Of a DNA stretch of 43,943 nucleotides, positions 7,662 to 15,711 are shown piece by piece. Under the pieces are notes generated by a model. It made no database searches, had not been told where the DNA came from, and was given only the letters and a program-made list of their open reading frames with translations. This stretch comes from an uncultured Prevotella sp. (GTDB taxonomy: Bacteria > Bacteroidota > Bacteroidia > Bacteroidales > Bacteroidaceae): NCBI GenBank assembly GCA_900315955.1, contig ONBC01000037.1, positions 1-43,943 of the forward strand, written 5' to 3'. The translations under genes were made by a program, and so were the position numbers. How positions within the stretch are numbered: the first letter of the stretch is position 1; the number at the start of each line of letters is the position of its first letter.

Positions 7662-10124
7662 ATGCGCAATAGTTTTCTTTCTCTTCTTCTCTTCCTTCCG
7701 CTGATGATTTCAGCGGGAAACCGTACCGTCATTAATCTCAAGCACTGGCAGTTTTCTCGCGACAGTATCCACTGGCAGTCGGTGACGGTACCGCACGACT
7801 GGGCGATCAGCGGCCCTTTTGACAAGAAATGGGATCTGCAGATGGTGGCTATCGCGCAGAATGGTGAGAAGCAGAAGACAGAGAAGAGTGGACGTTCCGG
7901 AGCGCTGCCGTGGATAGGGAAAGGCTATTACACGACTTCTATATATATAAATAATGTGGAGGACCGGCATGTGGAGCTTTGTTTCGACGGGGCGATGGCG
8001 GAGCCGATGGTTTATGTCAACGGCAGGCTGGCAGGCCAATGGGCTTACGGCTACACGCCTTTCGAGGTCGACATTACACCTTATATAATAAAGGGCAACA
8101 ACCGCGTCGACGTATCGCTCCACAACATGGAGGAGAGCAGCCGCTGGTATCCGGGAGCTGGTCTCTACCGCCCCGTGAGTCTGGTCACGACGGACAAGAC
8201 ACACCTTGATTCGTGGAAGACTTATGTCAGGACGCGGCGGGGCACCCGTGACAAGGCGGTGATGACGTTCGGAACCACGCTTGTGGGAGCACCGAAGAAT
8301 TTCCATGGACAACTGCTGATGACCGTCGTAGACAATGGAACGGGAAAGGAGCGCATTCATGACTCTTTATTCGTGGAAGGTTCTTCTTTCAACGGTGGCT
8401 TCGTCGTCAAGGACCCCAAATGGTGGACACCGGAGACTCCGAACCTCTATACGCTGAAACTGACGTTGGCGGATCGTGATGGGAAAGCACTGGACAATCT
8501 CTCCATGCGCTTTGGCATTCGGACCGTTAAGGCTGACTCCATCCATGGCTTCCGGCTCAACGGTGTGAGTCGCAAGCTCCGGGGTGTCTGCCTCCACCAT
8601 GACCTCGGTCCGCTCGGCGCTGCCGTGAACAAAGCGGCTATTATCCGACAGATAAAGCAGCTGAAGGAGATGGGCTGCGATGCCATCCGTACCTCGCACA
8701 ACCTCCCCTCGCAGATGCAGATGGAGGTGTGCGACTCCCTCGGCATGATGGTCATGGCGGAGAGCTTCGATATGTGGATCTACCCGAAATGCAAGAATGG
8801 CTACGCACGGTTCTTCAAGACCTGGAGCGACAAGGATATCACGGCACTCGTGGAGGCGAACCGTAACCATCCCTCCGTCGTCATGTGGAGCATCGGCAAT
8901 GAGATCCCGGAGCAGTGGAGCTATGAGGGGCGGGTGATTGCCGAACACTTGCAGAACCTCTGCCATAAGCTCGACCCCACACGCCCTGTGACCCAGGGCA
9001 TGGACAGGGCAGAGGATGCCTTGAAGTCGGGCTTCGCCCAGGTGATGGATATCCCCGGCTTCAACTACCGTGTGTATAAATACGATCGTAACATCAAGCA
9101 GTTGCCGCAAGGCTTCCTCTTGGGTTCGGAGACCGCCTCTACGGTGAGCAGCCGTGGTGTGTATAAGTTCCCCGTCAAGTGGGGCGTGGCACCGGAGGAC
9201 AAGGACGGGCAGTGCTCGAGCTACGACGTGGAGTGGTGCGCGTGGAGCAACCTCCCCGAGCAGGATTTCATGGCGATGGAGGACAAGCCTTACACCATCG
9301 GACAGTTTGTGTGGACGGGCTACGATTACCTCGGTGAGCCTACTCCCTACGATGAATATTGGCCGAGCCGCAGCTCTTATTTCGGCATCATGGATCTCGC
9401 GGGTCTTCCCAAAGACCGCTATTACCTCTACCGTTCCGTGTGGAACAAGACGTCTCATACGCTGCATGTCCTTCCTCACTGGACGTGGCCTGGCCGCGAA
9501 GGGAAGGTCACGCCGGTCTTCGTCTATACCGATTATCCGGAGGCAGAGCTCTTTGTCAATGGTAAGTCGCAGGGCAGGTTGAAGAAAGATCTGACGGTCC
9601 ACTTGGAGCAGCATCCGGCGCAGGCCTCATGGAAAGACCCCACCAAGGCGGAGGAGGCGGAGCACTATGCCACGCGCTATCGCCTGATGTGGCCGAATGT
9701 GAAATATGAGCCGGGTGAACTGAAGGTCGTGGCTTACGATGCTCAGGGGAAGGCTGCCGCCGAGACCGTGGTCAGGACAGCGGGGGCTGCCAAGGCGCTG
9801 AAGCTCAAGGCTGACCGCACGGAGCTGCACAAAGGCGTTGATGACCTTGCTTATATCACCGTGTCGCTCGTCGATAAGGATGGAACCGAACTGCCGCAGG
9901 CTGACGACCGCATCGATGTGGAGGTCCATGGCGCAGGCGTTTTCCAGGCTGTCTGCAATGGCGATGCCACCTCGTTGGAGCCGTTCACGAAACCCACGAT
10001 GAAGCTCTTCAGCGGCAAGCTTGTCGTCACGGTGAAGGCAGGGACTAAGAAAGGTACCATTCAGCTTGTCGTGAGCGACAAAGCGAAAGGGCTGAAGAAG
10101 AAAATGAGCATCAAGGTGCTATAG
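7662..10124 (+). CDS. Secreted GH2 beta-galactosidase-like glycosidase
   Basis: This 820-aa protein is a glycoside hydrolase family 2 enzyme that probably removes beta-linked galactose or a related sugar from glycans in the periplasm or at the cell surface. A signal peptide (MRNSFLSLLLFLPLMISAG) is followed by the family-typical TVPHDWAISGPFD. Next come a jelly-roll sugar-binding domain, an Ig-like domain, and a TIM barrel with CLHHDLGPLG and AIRTSHN. The acid/base is Glu414 in WSIGNEIPEQ and the nucleophile is Glu490 in LLGSETAST. The C-terminus has a DUF4982-like region (AELFVNGKSQG) and an Ig-like end domain. No SusC/SusD or other carbohydrate genes adjoin, so it is not in a typical utilisation locus. 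Beta-glucuronidase or beta-mannosidase activity cannot be excluded. Confidence 0.92.
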   Translation: MRNSFLSLLLFLPLMISAGNRTVINLKHWQFSRDSIHWQSVTVPHDWAISGPFDKKWDLQMVAIAQNGEKQKTEKSGRSGALPWIGKGYYTTSIYINNVEDRHVELCFDGAMAEPMVYVNGRLAGQWAYGYTPFEVDITPYIIKGNNRVDVSLHNMEESSRWYPGAGLYRPVSLVTTDKTHLDSWKTYVRTRRGTRDKAVMTFGTTLVGAPKNFHGQLLMTVVDNGTGKERIHDSLFVEGSSFNGGFVVKDPKWWTPETPNLYTLKLTLADRDGKALDNLSMRFGIRTVKADSIHGFRLNGVSRKLRGVCLHHDLGPLGAAVNKAAIIRQIKQLKEMGCDAIRTSHNLPSQMQMEVCDSLGMMVMAESFDMWIYPKCKNGYARFFKTWSDKDITALVEANRNHPSVVMWSIGNEIPEQWSYEGRVIAEHLQNLCHKLDPTRPVTQGMDRAEDALKSGFAQVMDIPGFNYRVYKYDRNIKQLPQGFLLGSETASTVSSRGVYKFPVKWGVAPEDKDGQCSSYDVEWCAWSNLPEQDFMAMEDKPYTIGQFVWTGYDYLGEPTPYDEYWPSRSSYFGIMDLAGLPKDRYYLYRSVWNKTSHTLHVLPHWTWPGREGKVTPVFVYTDYPEAELFVNGKSQGRLKKDLTVHLEQHPAQASWKDPTKAEEAEHYATRYRLMWPNVKYEPGELKVVAYDAQGKAAAETVVRTAGAAKALKLKADRTELHKGVDDLAYITVSLVDKDGTELPQADDRIDVEVHGAGVFQAVCNGDATSLEPFTKPTMKLFSGKLVVTVKAGTKKGTIQLVVSDKAKGLKKKMSIKVL

Positions 10125-10183
10125 TTGTAAACTCTACGTTGCACTTTTTCCCTAAAATATTATAATGTTAGAGAATTAATGAG

Positions 10184-10191
10184 TACCTTTG
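10184..10191 (+). promoter_or_regulatory. -7 element of the nuo operon promoter
   Basis: TACCTTTG matches TAnnTTTG. No TTTG lies 19 nt upstream (the position reads TATA), so this may be a weaker or activator-dependent promoter. The predicted leader before nuoA is about 60 nt. Confidence 0.6.
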
Positions 10192-10258
10192 CAGCGGCTA
10201 TCAGTTAGCTCATGAAAGATATATCTTCAGTTACAATTAATATAACGTTATAAACTTT

Positions 10259-10609
10259 ATGAATTTCACTTTGTTAGTCACCGTGTTGCTGACGGCTGTC
10301 ACATTGGTGGTGGGTGCTTATGTCATCGCCAAGCTGATAGGCCCTCGGTCGTACAATCCGGTGAAGGGTGAGCCTTTCGAGTGTGGTATTCCCACGCGTG
10401 GAAGCAGCTGGATGCCGCTTCATGCCGGTTACTACCTCTTTGCCATCCTTTTCCTGATTTTCGACATTGAGACAGTGTTCCTCTATCCCTGGGCCGTCGT
10501 GGTGAAGGATTTCGGCAGCATGGCTCTCGTGAGCATCGGGTTCTTCCTCGTAGTGTTGGTTTTAGGCTTGGCTTATGCCTGGCGGAAAGGAGCGTTGGAA
10601 TGGAAGTAA
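10259..10609 (+). CDS. nuoA: Complex I subunit A
   Basis: This 116-aa inner-membrane protein has three predicted transmembrane helices (residues about 5-25, 60-80 and 88-108). It carries the family signature FECGIPTRGSSW in the first loop, and LFLIFDIETVFLYPW holds the conserved acidic residues of helix 2. It is part of the membrane arm of the respiratory NADH dehydrogenase-type complex, close to the quinone site. It is the first gene of the nuo operon and overlaps nuoB by 10 nt, so the two are probably translationally coupled. Confidence 0.96.
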   Translation: MNFTLLVTVLLTAVTLVVGAYVIAKLIGPRSYNPVKGEPFECGIPTRGSSWMPLHAGYYLFAILFLIFDIETVFLYPWAVVVKDFGSMALVSIGFFLVVLVLGLAYAWRKGALEWK

Positions 10610-11364
10610 GAAAACCGAGTATCAAGAGTATTCCTTACAACGAGTTTAAGGACAACGAGACGTTGGAGAACATCGCTTCGGAGCTCAACGACGGCGGTGT
10701 GAACGTGGTGCTGGGGTCGCTTGACCAGATGATCAACTGGGGTCGCAGCAACTCGCTGTGGTCGCTGACCTTCGGTACAAGCTGCTGTGGTATTGAGTTC
10801 ATGGCTGTGGGCTGTGCGCGTTACGACTTCTCTCGCTTTGGTTTCGAGGTGACACGTAACTCTGCCCGTCAGGCAGACCTCATCATGTGCGCCGGCACGA
10901 TCACCAACAAGATGGCACCAGTCTTCAAACGTCTGTACGACGAGATGGCTGAGCCTAAGTATGTCGTGGCTGTCGGTGGTTGCACGATCTCCGGCGGTCC
11001 TTTCAAGAAGAGCTACAGCGTCGTTCGCGGCATCGATCAGATCGTGCCTGTGGATGTTTATATCCCTGGCTGCCCTCCGCGTCCTGAAGCAATCCTTTAC
11101 GGTATGATGCAGTTGCAGCGTAAGGTGAAGGTGGAGAAGTTCTTCGGTGGTGCCAACCACAAGATGAACAGTGATGAGAAGGCGATGAGTATGGGCTTAG
11201 GTGGTCTTCACGGTATCAGCAACGAGAACCTCTCGGGGGCGAAGATCGGGGAGAAGAAGCCTATTATCATCTCTGCTTCTCCCAACAAGGAAGAGGTTGA
11301 GGCGCTCGGCAGAGAGCTTGACCAGCTGGAGAAGGAAGGTGAACAATTCAGAGTCAATAAATAA
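10600..11364 (+). CDS. nuoB: Complex I subunit B, cluster N2 protein
   Basis: This 254-aa peripheral subunit binds the last 4Fe-4S cluster (N2), which reduces quinone. The four ligands are visible: tandem Cys62-Cys63 in TSCCGIEFMA, Cys128 in VGGCTISGG and Cys158 in IPGCPPRPEA. It is longer than the roughly 220-aa E. coli protein because of a polar C-terminal tail from about residue 185 onward, rich in Lys and Glu. Its start lies inside nuoA, and nuoCD follows 13 nt after its stop. Confidence 0.97.
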   Translation: MEVRKPSIKSIPYNEFKDNETLENIASELNDGGVNVVLGSLDQMINWGRSNSLWSLTFGTSCCGIEFMAVGCARYDFSRFGFEVTRNSARQADLIMCAGTITNKMAPVFKRLYDEMAEPKYVVAVGGCTISGGPFKKSYSVVRGIDQIVPVDVYIPGCPPRPEAILYGMMQLQRKVKVEKFFGGANHKMNSDEKAMSMGLGGLHGISNENLSGAKIGEKKPIIISASPNKEEVEALGRELDQLEKEGEQFRVNK

Positions 11365-11377
11365 TTAAGGAGTCGAA

Positions 11378-12952
11378 ATGAAATTAGAGAATAAAGAATT
11401 CGGATTTGACAATTTCGCCGCTGAGATGGCGAAGTTGAAGAATGAGCAGCATTTCGATTTCCTGGTGACAATCGTTGGCGAGGACTTCGGTGAGGAAGGT
11501 CTCGGCTGCATTTACATTCTTGAGAACACACAGAGCCACGAGCGTGTCTCGGTGAAGCAGATTGCCAAGGTGGTGGACGGTGACAACTATGTGTTGCCTT
11601 CTGTCATCAGTCTGTGGCATGATGCTGACCTGCTTGAGCGTGAGGTCTTCGATTTCCTCGGCATCAAGTTCCTCGGTCATCCCGACATGCGCCGTCTCTT
11701 CATGCGTAACGACTTTACCGGTTATCCGCTGCGTAAGGACTTCGACATGAGTCCGGAGGCTAACCAGTTCCCCATGACCGATGAGCCGGAGACCGACTGG
11801 ACCACAGAGTACGGACTCGACAAATATGGCCATCTCACGGAAACCAAGCATCGTCTGCTCGGCGATGATGATTTCGTCATCAACTTCGGTCCTAACCACC
11901 CGTCCACGCACGGTGTGCTTCGTCTGCGCACCGTAGTCAACGGCGAGACTATCAAGCATGTCTATCCTCACCTCGGTTATATCCACCGTGGCATGGAGAA
12001 GATGATGGAGAGCATGACCTATCCTCAGACACTGGCGCTGACCGACCGTCTGAACTATCTCTGCGCCATGCACCATCGCCATGCCCTCGTAGGGGTCATC
12101 GAGGAAGCTCTCGGCGTGGAGCTGTCCGACCGTATCCGTTATATCCGCACGATCATGGACGAGCTGCAGCGTATCGACAACCACTTGTTGTTCCTCGGTA
12201 CCTGTGCCCAGGACCTCTCCGCCCTCACGGCGTTCCTGTATTGTATGCGTGACCGTGAGCATGTGCTCAACGTCATGGAGGAGACCACTGGCGGACGGCT
12301 GATCCAGAACTATTACCGTATCGGCGGATTGCAGGATGATATCGATCCTAACTTCGTGCAGAACACGAAGACGCTCTGCAAGTATCTCCGTCCGATGATT
12401 CAGGAATATTTGGATGTCTTTGGTGACAATGTCATCACGCACAACCGTCTCGAGGGTGTGGGCTACATGAACCTTGAGGACTGCATCAACTATGGTGTCA
12501 CGGGGCCTGCCGGTCGTGCTGCCGGCTGGCACAACGACGTGCGCAAGAATCATCCTTACGATCTCTACGATAAGGTGGAGTGGAAGGAGATCACGGGCAC
12601 GGGTGCCGACTCTATGGAGCGTTATATGATCCATATCAAAGAGATCTATCAGAGTCTTGATATCATCGAGCAGCTTATCGACAACATCCCCGAGGGTGAG
12701 TTCTATATCAAGCAGAAGCCTATTATCAAACTTCCTGAGGGTCAGTGGTGGTTCTCTGTGGAGGGTGGTGCCGGTGAGTTCGGTGTCTATCTCGATAGTC
12801 GTGGCGACAAGAGCCCTTACCGTGTCAAGATGCGCCCGATGGGGCTGACCCTTGCCGGAGCGTTCGACAAGATGCTTCGCGGACAGAAAATTGCTGACCT
12901 CATCGCTACAGGTGCAAGCATCGACTTCGTTATCCCTGATCTGGACAGGTAA
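11378..12952 (+). CDS. nuoCD: Fused complex I subunits C and D
   Basis: This 524-aa fusion has a NuoC (30-kDa subunit) domain at residues 1 to about 140, with SLWHDADLLEREVFDFLGI and HPDMRRLFM, followed by a NuoD (49-kDa, [NiFe]-hydrogenase-related) domain that starts near INFGPNHPSTHG at residue 168. The NuoD part holds HLGYIHRGMEKMME, and with NuoB it forms the quinone-binding pocket. It ends in the expected IDFVIPDLDR. C-D fusion is also seen in E. coli. It is followed by a 165-nt repeat-rich spacer before nuoH. Confidence 0.96.
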   Translation: MKLENKEFGFDNFAAEMAKLKNEQHFDFLVTIVGEDFGEEGLGCIYILENTQSHERVSVKQIAKVVDGDNYVLPSVISLWHDADLLEREVFDFLGIKFLGHPDMRRLFMRNDFTGYPLRKDFDMSPEANQFPMTDEPETDWTTEYGLDKYGHLTETKHRLLGDDDFVINFGPNHPSTHGVLRLRTVVNGETIKHVYPHLGYIHRGMEKMMESMTYPQTLALTDRLNYLCAMHHRHALVGVIEEALGVELSDRIRYIRTIMDELQRIDNHLLFLGTCAQDLSALTAFLYCMRDREHVLNVMEETTGGRLIQNYYRIGGLQDDIDPNFVQNTKTLCKYLRPMIQEYLDVFGDNVITHNRLEGVGYMNLEDCINYGVTGPAGRAAGWHNDVRKNHPYDLYDKVEWKEITGTGADSMERYMIHIKEIYQSLDIIEQLIDNIPEGEFYIKQKPIIKLPEGQWWFSVEGGAGEFGVYLDSRGDKSPYRVKMRPMGLTLAGAFDKMLRGQKIADLIATGASIDFVIPDLDR

Positions 12953-13117
12953 AAAGAATGATGAATGATTAATTTGAAATGTGGAATGCTCTCATTGAAG
13001 AATGTGAAATGAAGAATGAACTTTCAACACTGAACATTTAACACTGAACATTTAACATTCAACATTACAAACCAAGTCATTCAACATTCAACATTTAACA
13101 TTCAACATTACTAAGAT
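12953..13117. repeat. Repeat-rich spacer before nuoH
   Basis: The right half (about 13023-13110) is made of iterations of AACATTyAACA-like words. The left half (about 12957-13020) holds partly complementary words such as GAATGATGAATGA and GAATGTGAAATGAAGAATGAA. In RNA the two halves could form a long, imperfect, A/U-rich hairpin. No open reading frame is seen. Confidence 0.6.
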
Positions 13118-14193
13118 ATGTTTGATTTTTCAGTAGTAACAAAATGGTTCGATGCTTTGCTCCGTCAGACTTGTGGCTTGAGCAATTTTTGGGCCGTCTT
13201 GATAGAATGTGTGATTGTGGGCCTTATCGTGCTGACGCTCTATGCCCTCATCGCCATGTTCATGATTTATTTTGAGCGTAAGGTCTGCGCTGTCGTTTGG
13301 GCCCTATGCGTGTAGGTAAGTGGGGTATCTTCCAGGTCGTAGCCGACGTGCTGAAGATGCTCATCAAAGAGATCTTCGGTGTGGACCGCTCCGATAAGTT
13401 CCTCTACACCCTCGCTCCGTTCCTCACCATCATCGCTTCCGTCGGTACCTTCTCTTTCCTTCCCTGGAACAAGGGTGCCGTGGTGCTCGACTTCAATGTC
13501 GGTGTGTTCATGGTGACGGCTATCTCATCTATCGGCGTGCTGGGTGTGATCCTCTCGGGTTGGGGTTCAAACAATAAATACTCCGTAGTCTCCGCTATGC
13601 GTGGTGCCGTGCAGATGATCTCTTATGAGATCTCCCTCGGTCTGTGTATGGTGACTGCTGTGATCCTTTGCGGCTCCATGCAGCTCAGTGATATCATCGG
13701 TGCTCAGACGGGTCCTTGGAAATGGCTCATCATCCAGGGTCATATCCCCGCCATCGTCGCTTTCCTCATCTTCCTCGTTGCCGGCAACGCAGAGGCCAAC
13801 CGTGGCCCGTTCGACCTGGCAGAGGCTGAGAGTGAGCTGACCGCCGGTTATCACACCGAGTACAGTGGTATGGGTTTCGGCTATTTCTATCTGGCTGAGT
13901 ATCTGAACCTTGTGGTCATTTCCGGTCTGGCTGCTACGATCTTCCTCGGAGGATGGGCTCCGCTGAACATCGGTATCAGTGGTTTCGACATGGTGATGAA
14001 CTATATCCCAGGCTTCGTCTGGTTTGCTGCCAAGACGTTGCTCGTCATCTGGGTGCTGATGTGGGCACGCTGGACGTTCCCCCGTCTGCGTATCGATCAG
14101 ATCCTTACCCTGGAGTGGAAGTATCTCATGCCGTGCATGCTCCTGACCCTTACGGTGATGACAGCTTGCGTGGCGCTGGGCTTGACGCTTTAA
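13118..14193 (+). pseudogene. nuoH: Complex I subunit H, frameshifted
   Basis: The N-terminal 60 codons (from ATG 13118) and the rest (in frame from 13297) are both clearly NuoH, the membrane subunit at the quinone cavity, but they lie in different frames. The first frame runs IYFERKVCA, then VVWALCV and stops at 13315. The second opens with LGPMRVGKWGIFQV. In the family a short segment, as I recall close to FFQCR, lies between KVCA and LGPMRVG. Only five bases (GTCGT, 13292-13296) stand where about 15 are expected. Restoring 10 nt would give one 361-codon frame, the normal family length. Both sides keep good family similarity, so the lesion is recent, a local sequencing or assembly error, or (least likely) bypassed in translation. 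Confidence 0.9.
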
Positions 14194-14230
14194 TTTATAG
14201 AACAACATTAAAAGATAATCCTATTAGGTT

Positions 14231-14794
14231 ATGTCACAATATTTTAAAGGTATCAAGGATGCTACCAAGACTTTGGCCACAGGCTTGAAGGTGACGATGA
14301 AGGAATACTTCACCCCGAAGTCGACGGAGCAGTATCCTGAGAACCGCAAGACCACACTCCATGTCTCGGCGCGTCACCGCGGCCGTCTCGTGTTCAAGCG
14401 TGTGGAAGACCCCAATGACCCACAGGCCGTGAAGCGTGGGCTGAAGGTCGGTGATTATAAATGCACTGCATGCACCATGTGTGAGAAGGCTTGCCCGAAC
14501 GACACCATCAAGATCACGGCGCATATGGCAGAAGATCCAGAGACGGGTCGTAAGAAGAAAGTGCTGGATGATTATCAGTATGATCTTGGCGACTGCATGT
14601 TCTGTCAGCTCTGTGTCAATGCATGTAATTTTGACGCTATTCATTTCGTCAACGACTTCGAGAATGCTGTCTTCGACCGCAGCAAGCTCGTGCTCCACCT
14701 CGACAAGGAGGTTTATCAGGGTGGCTCGCTGCCTAACCTCATCGACGGCGGCGCTCCGTTGACCATCGGTAAGTTTAACACTAAAACCAAGTAA
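14231..14794 (+). CDS. nuoI: Complex I subunit I, 2x[4Fe-4S] protein
   Basis: This 187-aa peripheral-arm subunit holds clusters N6a and N6b. The first motif has Cys78, 81, 84 and 88 (CTACTMCEKAC) and the second Cys122, 125, 128 and 132 (CMFCQLCVNAC). The N-terminal helix TKTLATGLKVTMKEYF and the ENRKTTLHVSARHRG segment are typical for the family. It lies 37 nt after nuoH and 4 nt before nuoJ. Confidence 0.96.
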   Translation: MSQYFKGIKDATKTLATGLKVTMKEYFTPKSTEQYPENRKTTLHVSARHRGRLVFKRVEDPNDPQAVKRGLKVGDYKCTACTMCEKACPNDTIKITAHMAEDPETGRKKKVLDDYQYDLGDCMFCQLCVNACNFDAIHFVNDFENAVFDRSKLVLHLDKEVYQGGSLPNLIDGGAPLTIGKFNTKTK

Positions 14795-14798
14795 GATA

Positions 14799-15320
14799 AT
14801 GGCTAAGTTAGTAATGTTCTGTATTTTAGCTGTGGTCGTCCTTGGCTCAGCTGTTATGTCCATCTGCACGAAGAGTATCATGCGTGCAGCTACATGGCTG
14901 TTGTTTGTGCTCTTTGGTATAGCAGGATTCTATTTCCTCCTCGACTATACGTTCCTCGGTGCCGCCCAGATCAGCATTTATGCCGGTGGCATCACGATCA
15001 TGTATATCTTTGCCATCCAGCTCGTCTCCAAGCGCTCTCTTCAGAACCTTGTGGCTCGCTTCAAAGGGGTGCGCATCGCCCAGGCACTGATCATCTCGCT
15101 CATCGGCCTCGTCGTCGTAAGTCTTATCCTTGTGAAGAACCACTTCATCAATGCAGCGCTCGATGTGGCTGATGTAGAGGTTCCTATGAAGCAGGTCGGT
15201 CAGGCTATGGTCAGCTCCGGCAAATATGGTTATGTACTTCCGTTTGAGTTCATCTCAGTGTTCCTGTTAGCCTGTATCATCGGAGGTGTAATGATAGCAA
15301 GAAAGGAGGACAAGAAATGA
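14799..15320 (+). CDS. nuoJ: Complex I subunit J
   Basis: This 173-aa membrane subunit has five predicted helices. Helix 3 contains FLGAAQISIYAGGITIMYIF, which includes the conserved region of the pi-bulge helix TM3. It is part of the proton-translocating membrane arm. Its stop codon overlaps the start of nuoK (ATGA). Confidence 0.94.
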   Translation: MAKLVMFCILAVVVLGSAVMSICTKSIMRAATWLLFVLFGIAGFYFLLDYTFLGAAQISIYAGGITIMYIFAIQLVSKRSLQNLVARFKGVRIAQALIISLIGLVVVSLILVKNHFINAALDVADVEVPMKQVGQAMVSSGKYGYVLPFEFISVFLLACIIGGVMIARKEDKK

Positions 15321-15625
15321 TTTCAGTTTATGCATTCCTCGGAGTCAGCACGTTGCTGTTCTTCATCGGTGTCTTCGGTTTTGTAACCCACCGCAACCTT
15401 GTGGCTATGCTCATCTCTATTGAGCTTGTCCTCAACTCGGTCGATCTGAACTTCGCCGTTTTCAACCGTCTGCTCTTCCCCGGTCAGTTGGAGGGCGCGT
15501 TCTTCACGCTTTTCTCTATCGGCGTGAGTGCGGCAGAGACAGCAGTGGCGTTAGCTATCATTATCAATGTTTACCGTAACTATCACAGTGACCAGGTGAA
15601 CAGTATTGAAAACATGAAATTCTAA
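15317..15625 (+). CDS. nuoK: Complex I subunit K
   Basis: This 102-aa protein has three transmembrane helices. The buried glutamates of the proton path are visible: one in MLISIELVLNSVDLN and one in SAAETAVALAIIINV. The length matches the family (about 100 aa). It overlaps nuoJ by 4 nt, which suggests translational coupling. Confidence 0.95.
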   Translation: MISVYAFLGVSTLLFFIGVFGFVTHRNLVAMLISIELVLNSVDLNFAVFNRLLFPGQLEGAFFTLFSIGVSAAETAVALAIIINVYRNYHSDQVNSIENMKF

Positions 15626-15711
15626 TTAGTTATGAGTTGATAAGTTAATGAGTTTATAAGTTTATAAGACTCAAGAACTCAAAAACTTCCAACTCAAAAA
15701 CTCAAATTACA
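15626..15711. repeat. Hairpin-like repeat spacer between nuoK and nuoL
   Basis: The left half is built of GAGTTnATAAGTT-type words and the right half of AACTCAAAAACT-type words, so the two arms are imperfectly complementary. The 86 nt separate two co-directional operon genes. The same design is seen at 19206-19348. Confidence 0.6.

Noticed and set aside
8367-9614. 415-codon open frame antisense to the GH2 gene
   Set aside because: A compositional shadow (His- and Arg-rich, no motif) of the glycosidase reading frame, which carries both catalytic residues.
11384-12634. 416-codon open frame antisense to nuoCD
   Set aside because: Its sequence lacks any family motif and lies wholly inside the clear nuoCD gene. 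No promoter or terminator serves it.
13285-13300. Programmed -1 frameshift in nuoH
   Set aside because: No X-XXY-YYZ heptamer is in the zero frame and no clear downstream pseudoknot is seen; a -1 shift would still leave the conserved loop about three residues short and without its Arg.
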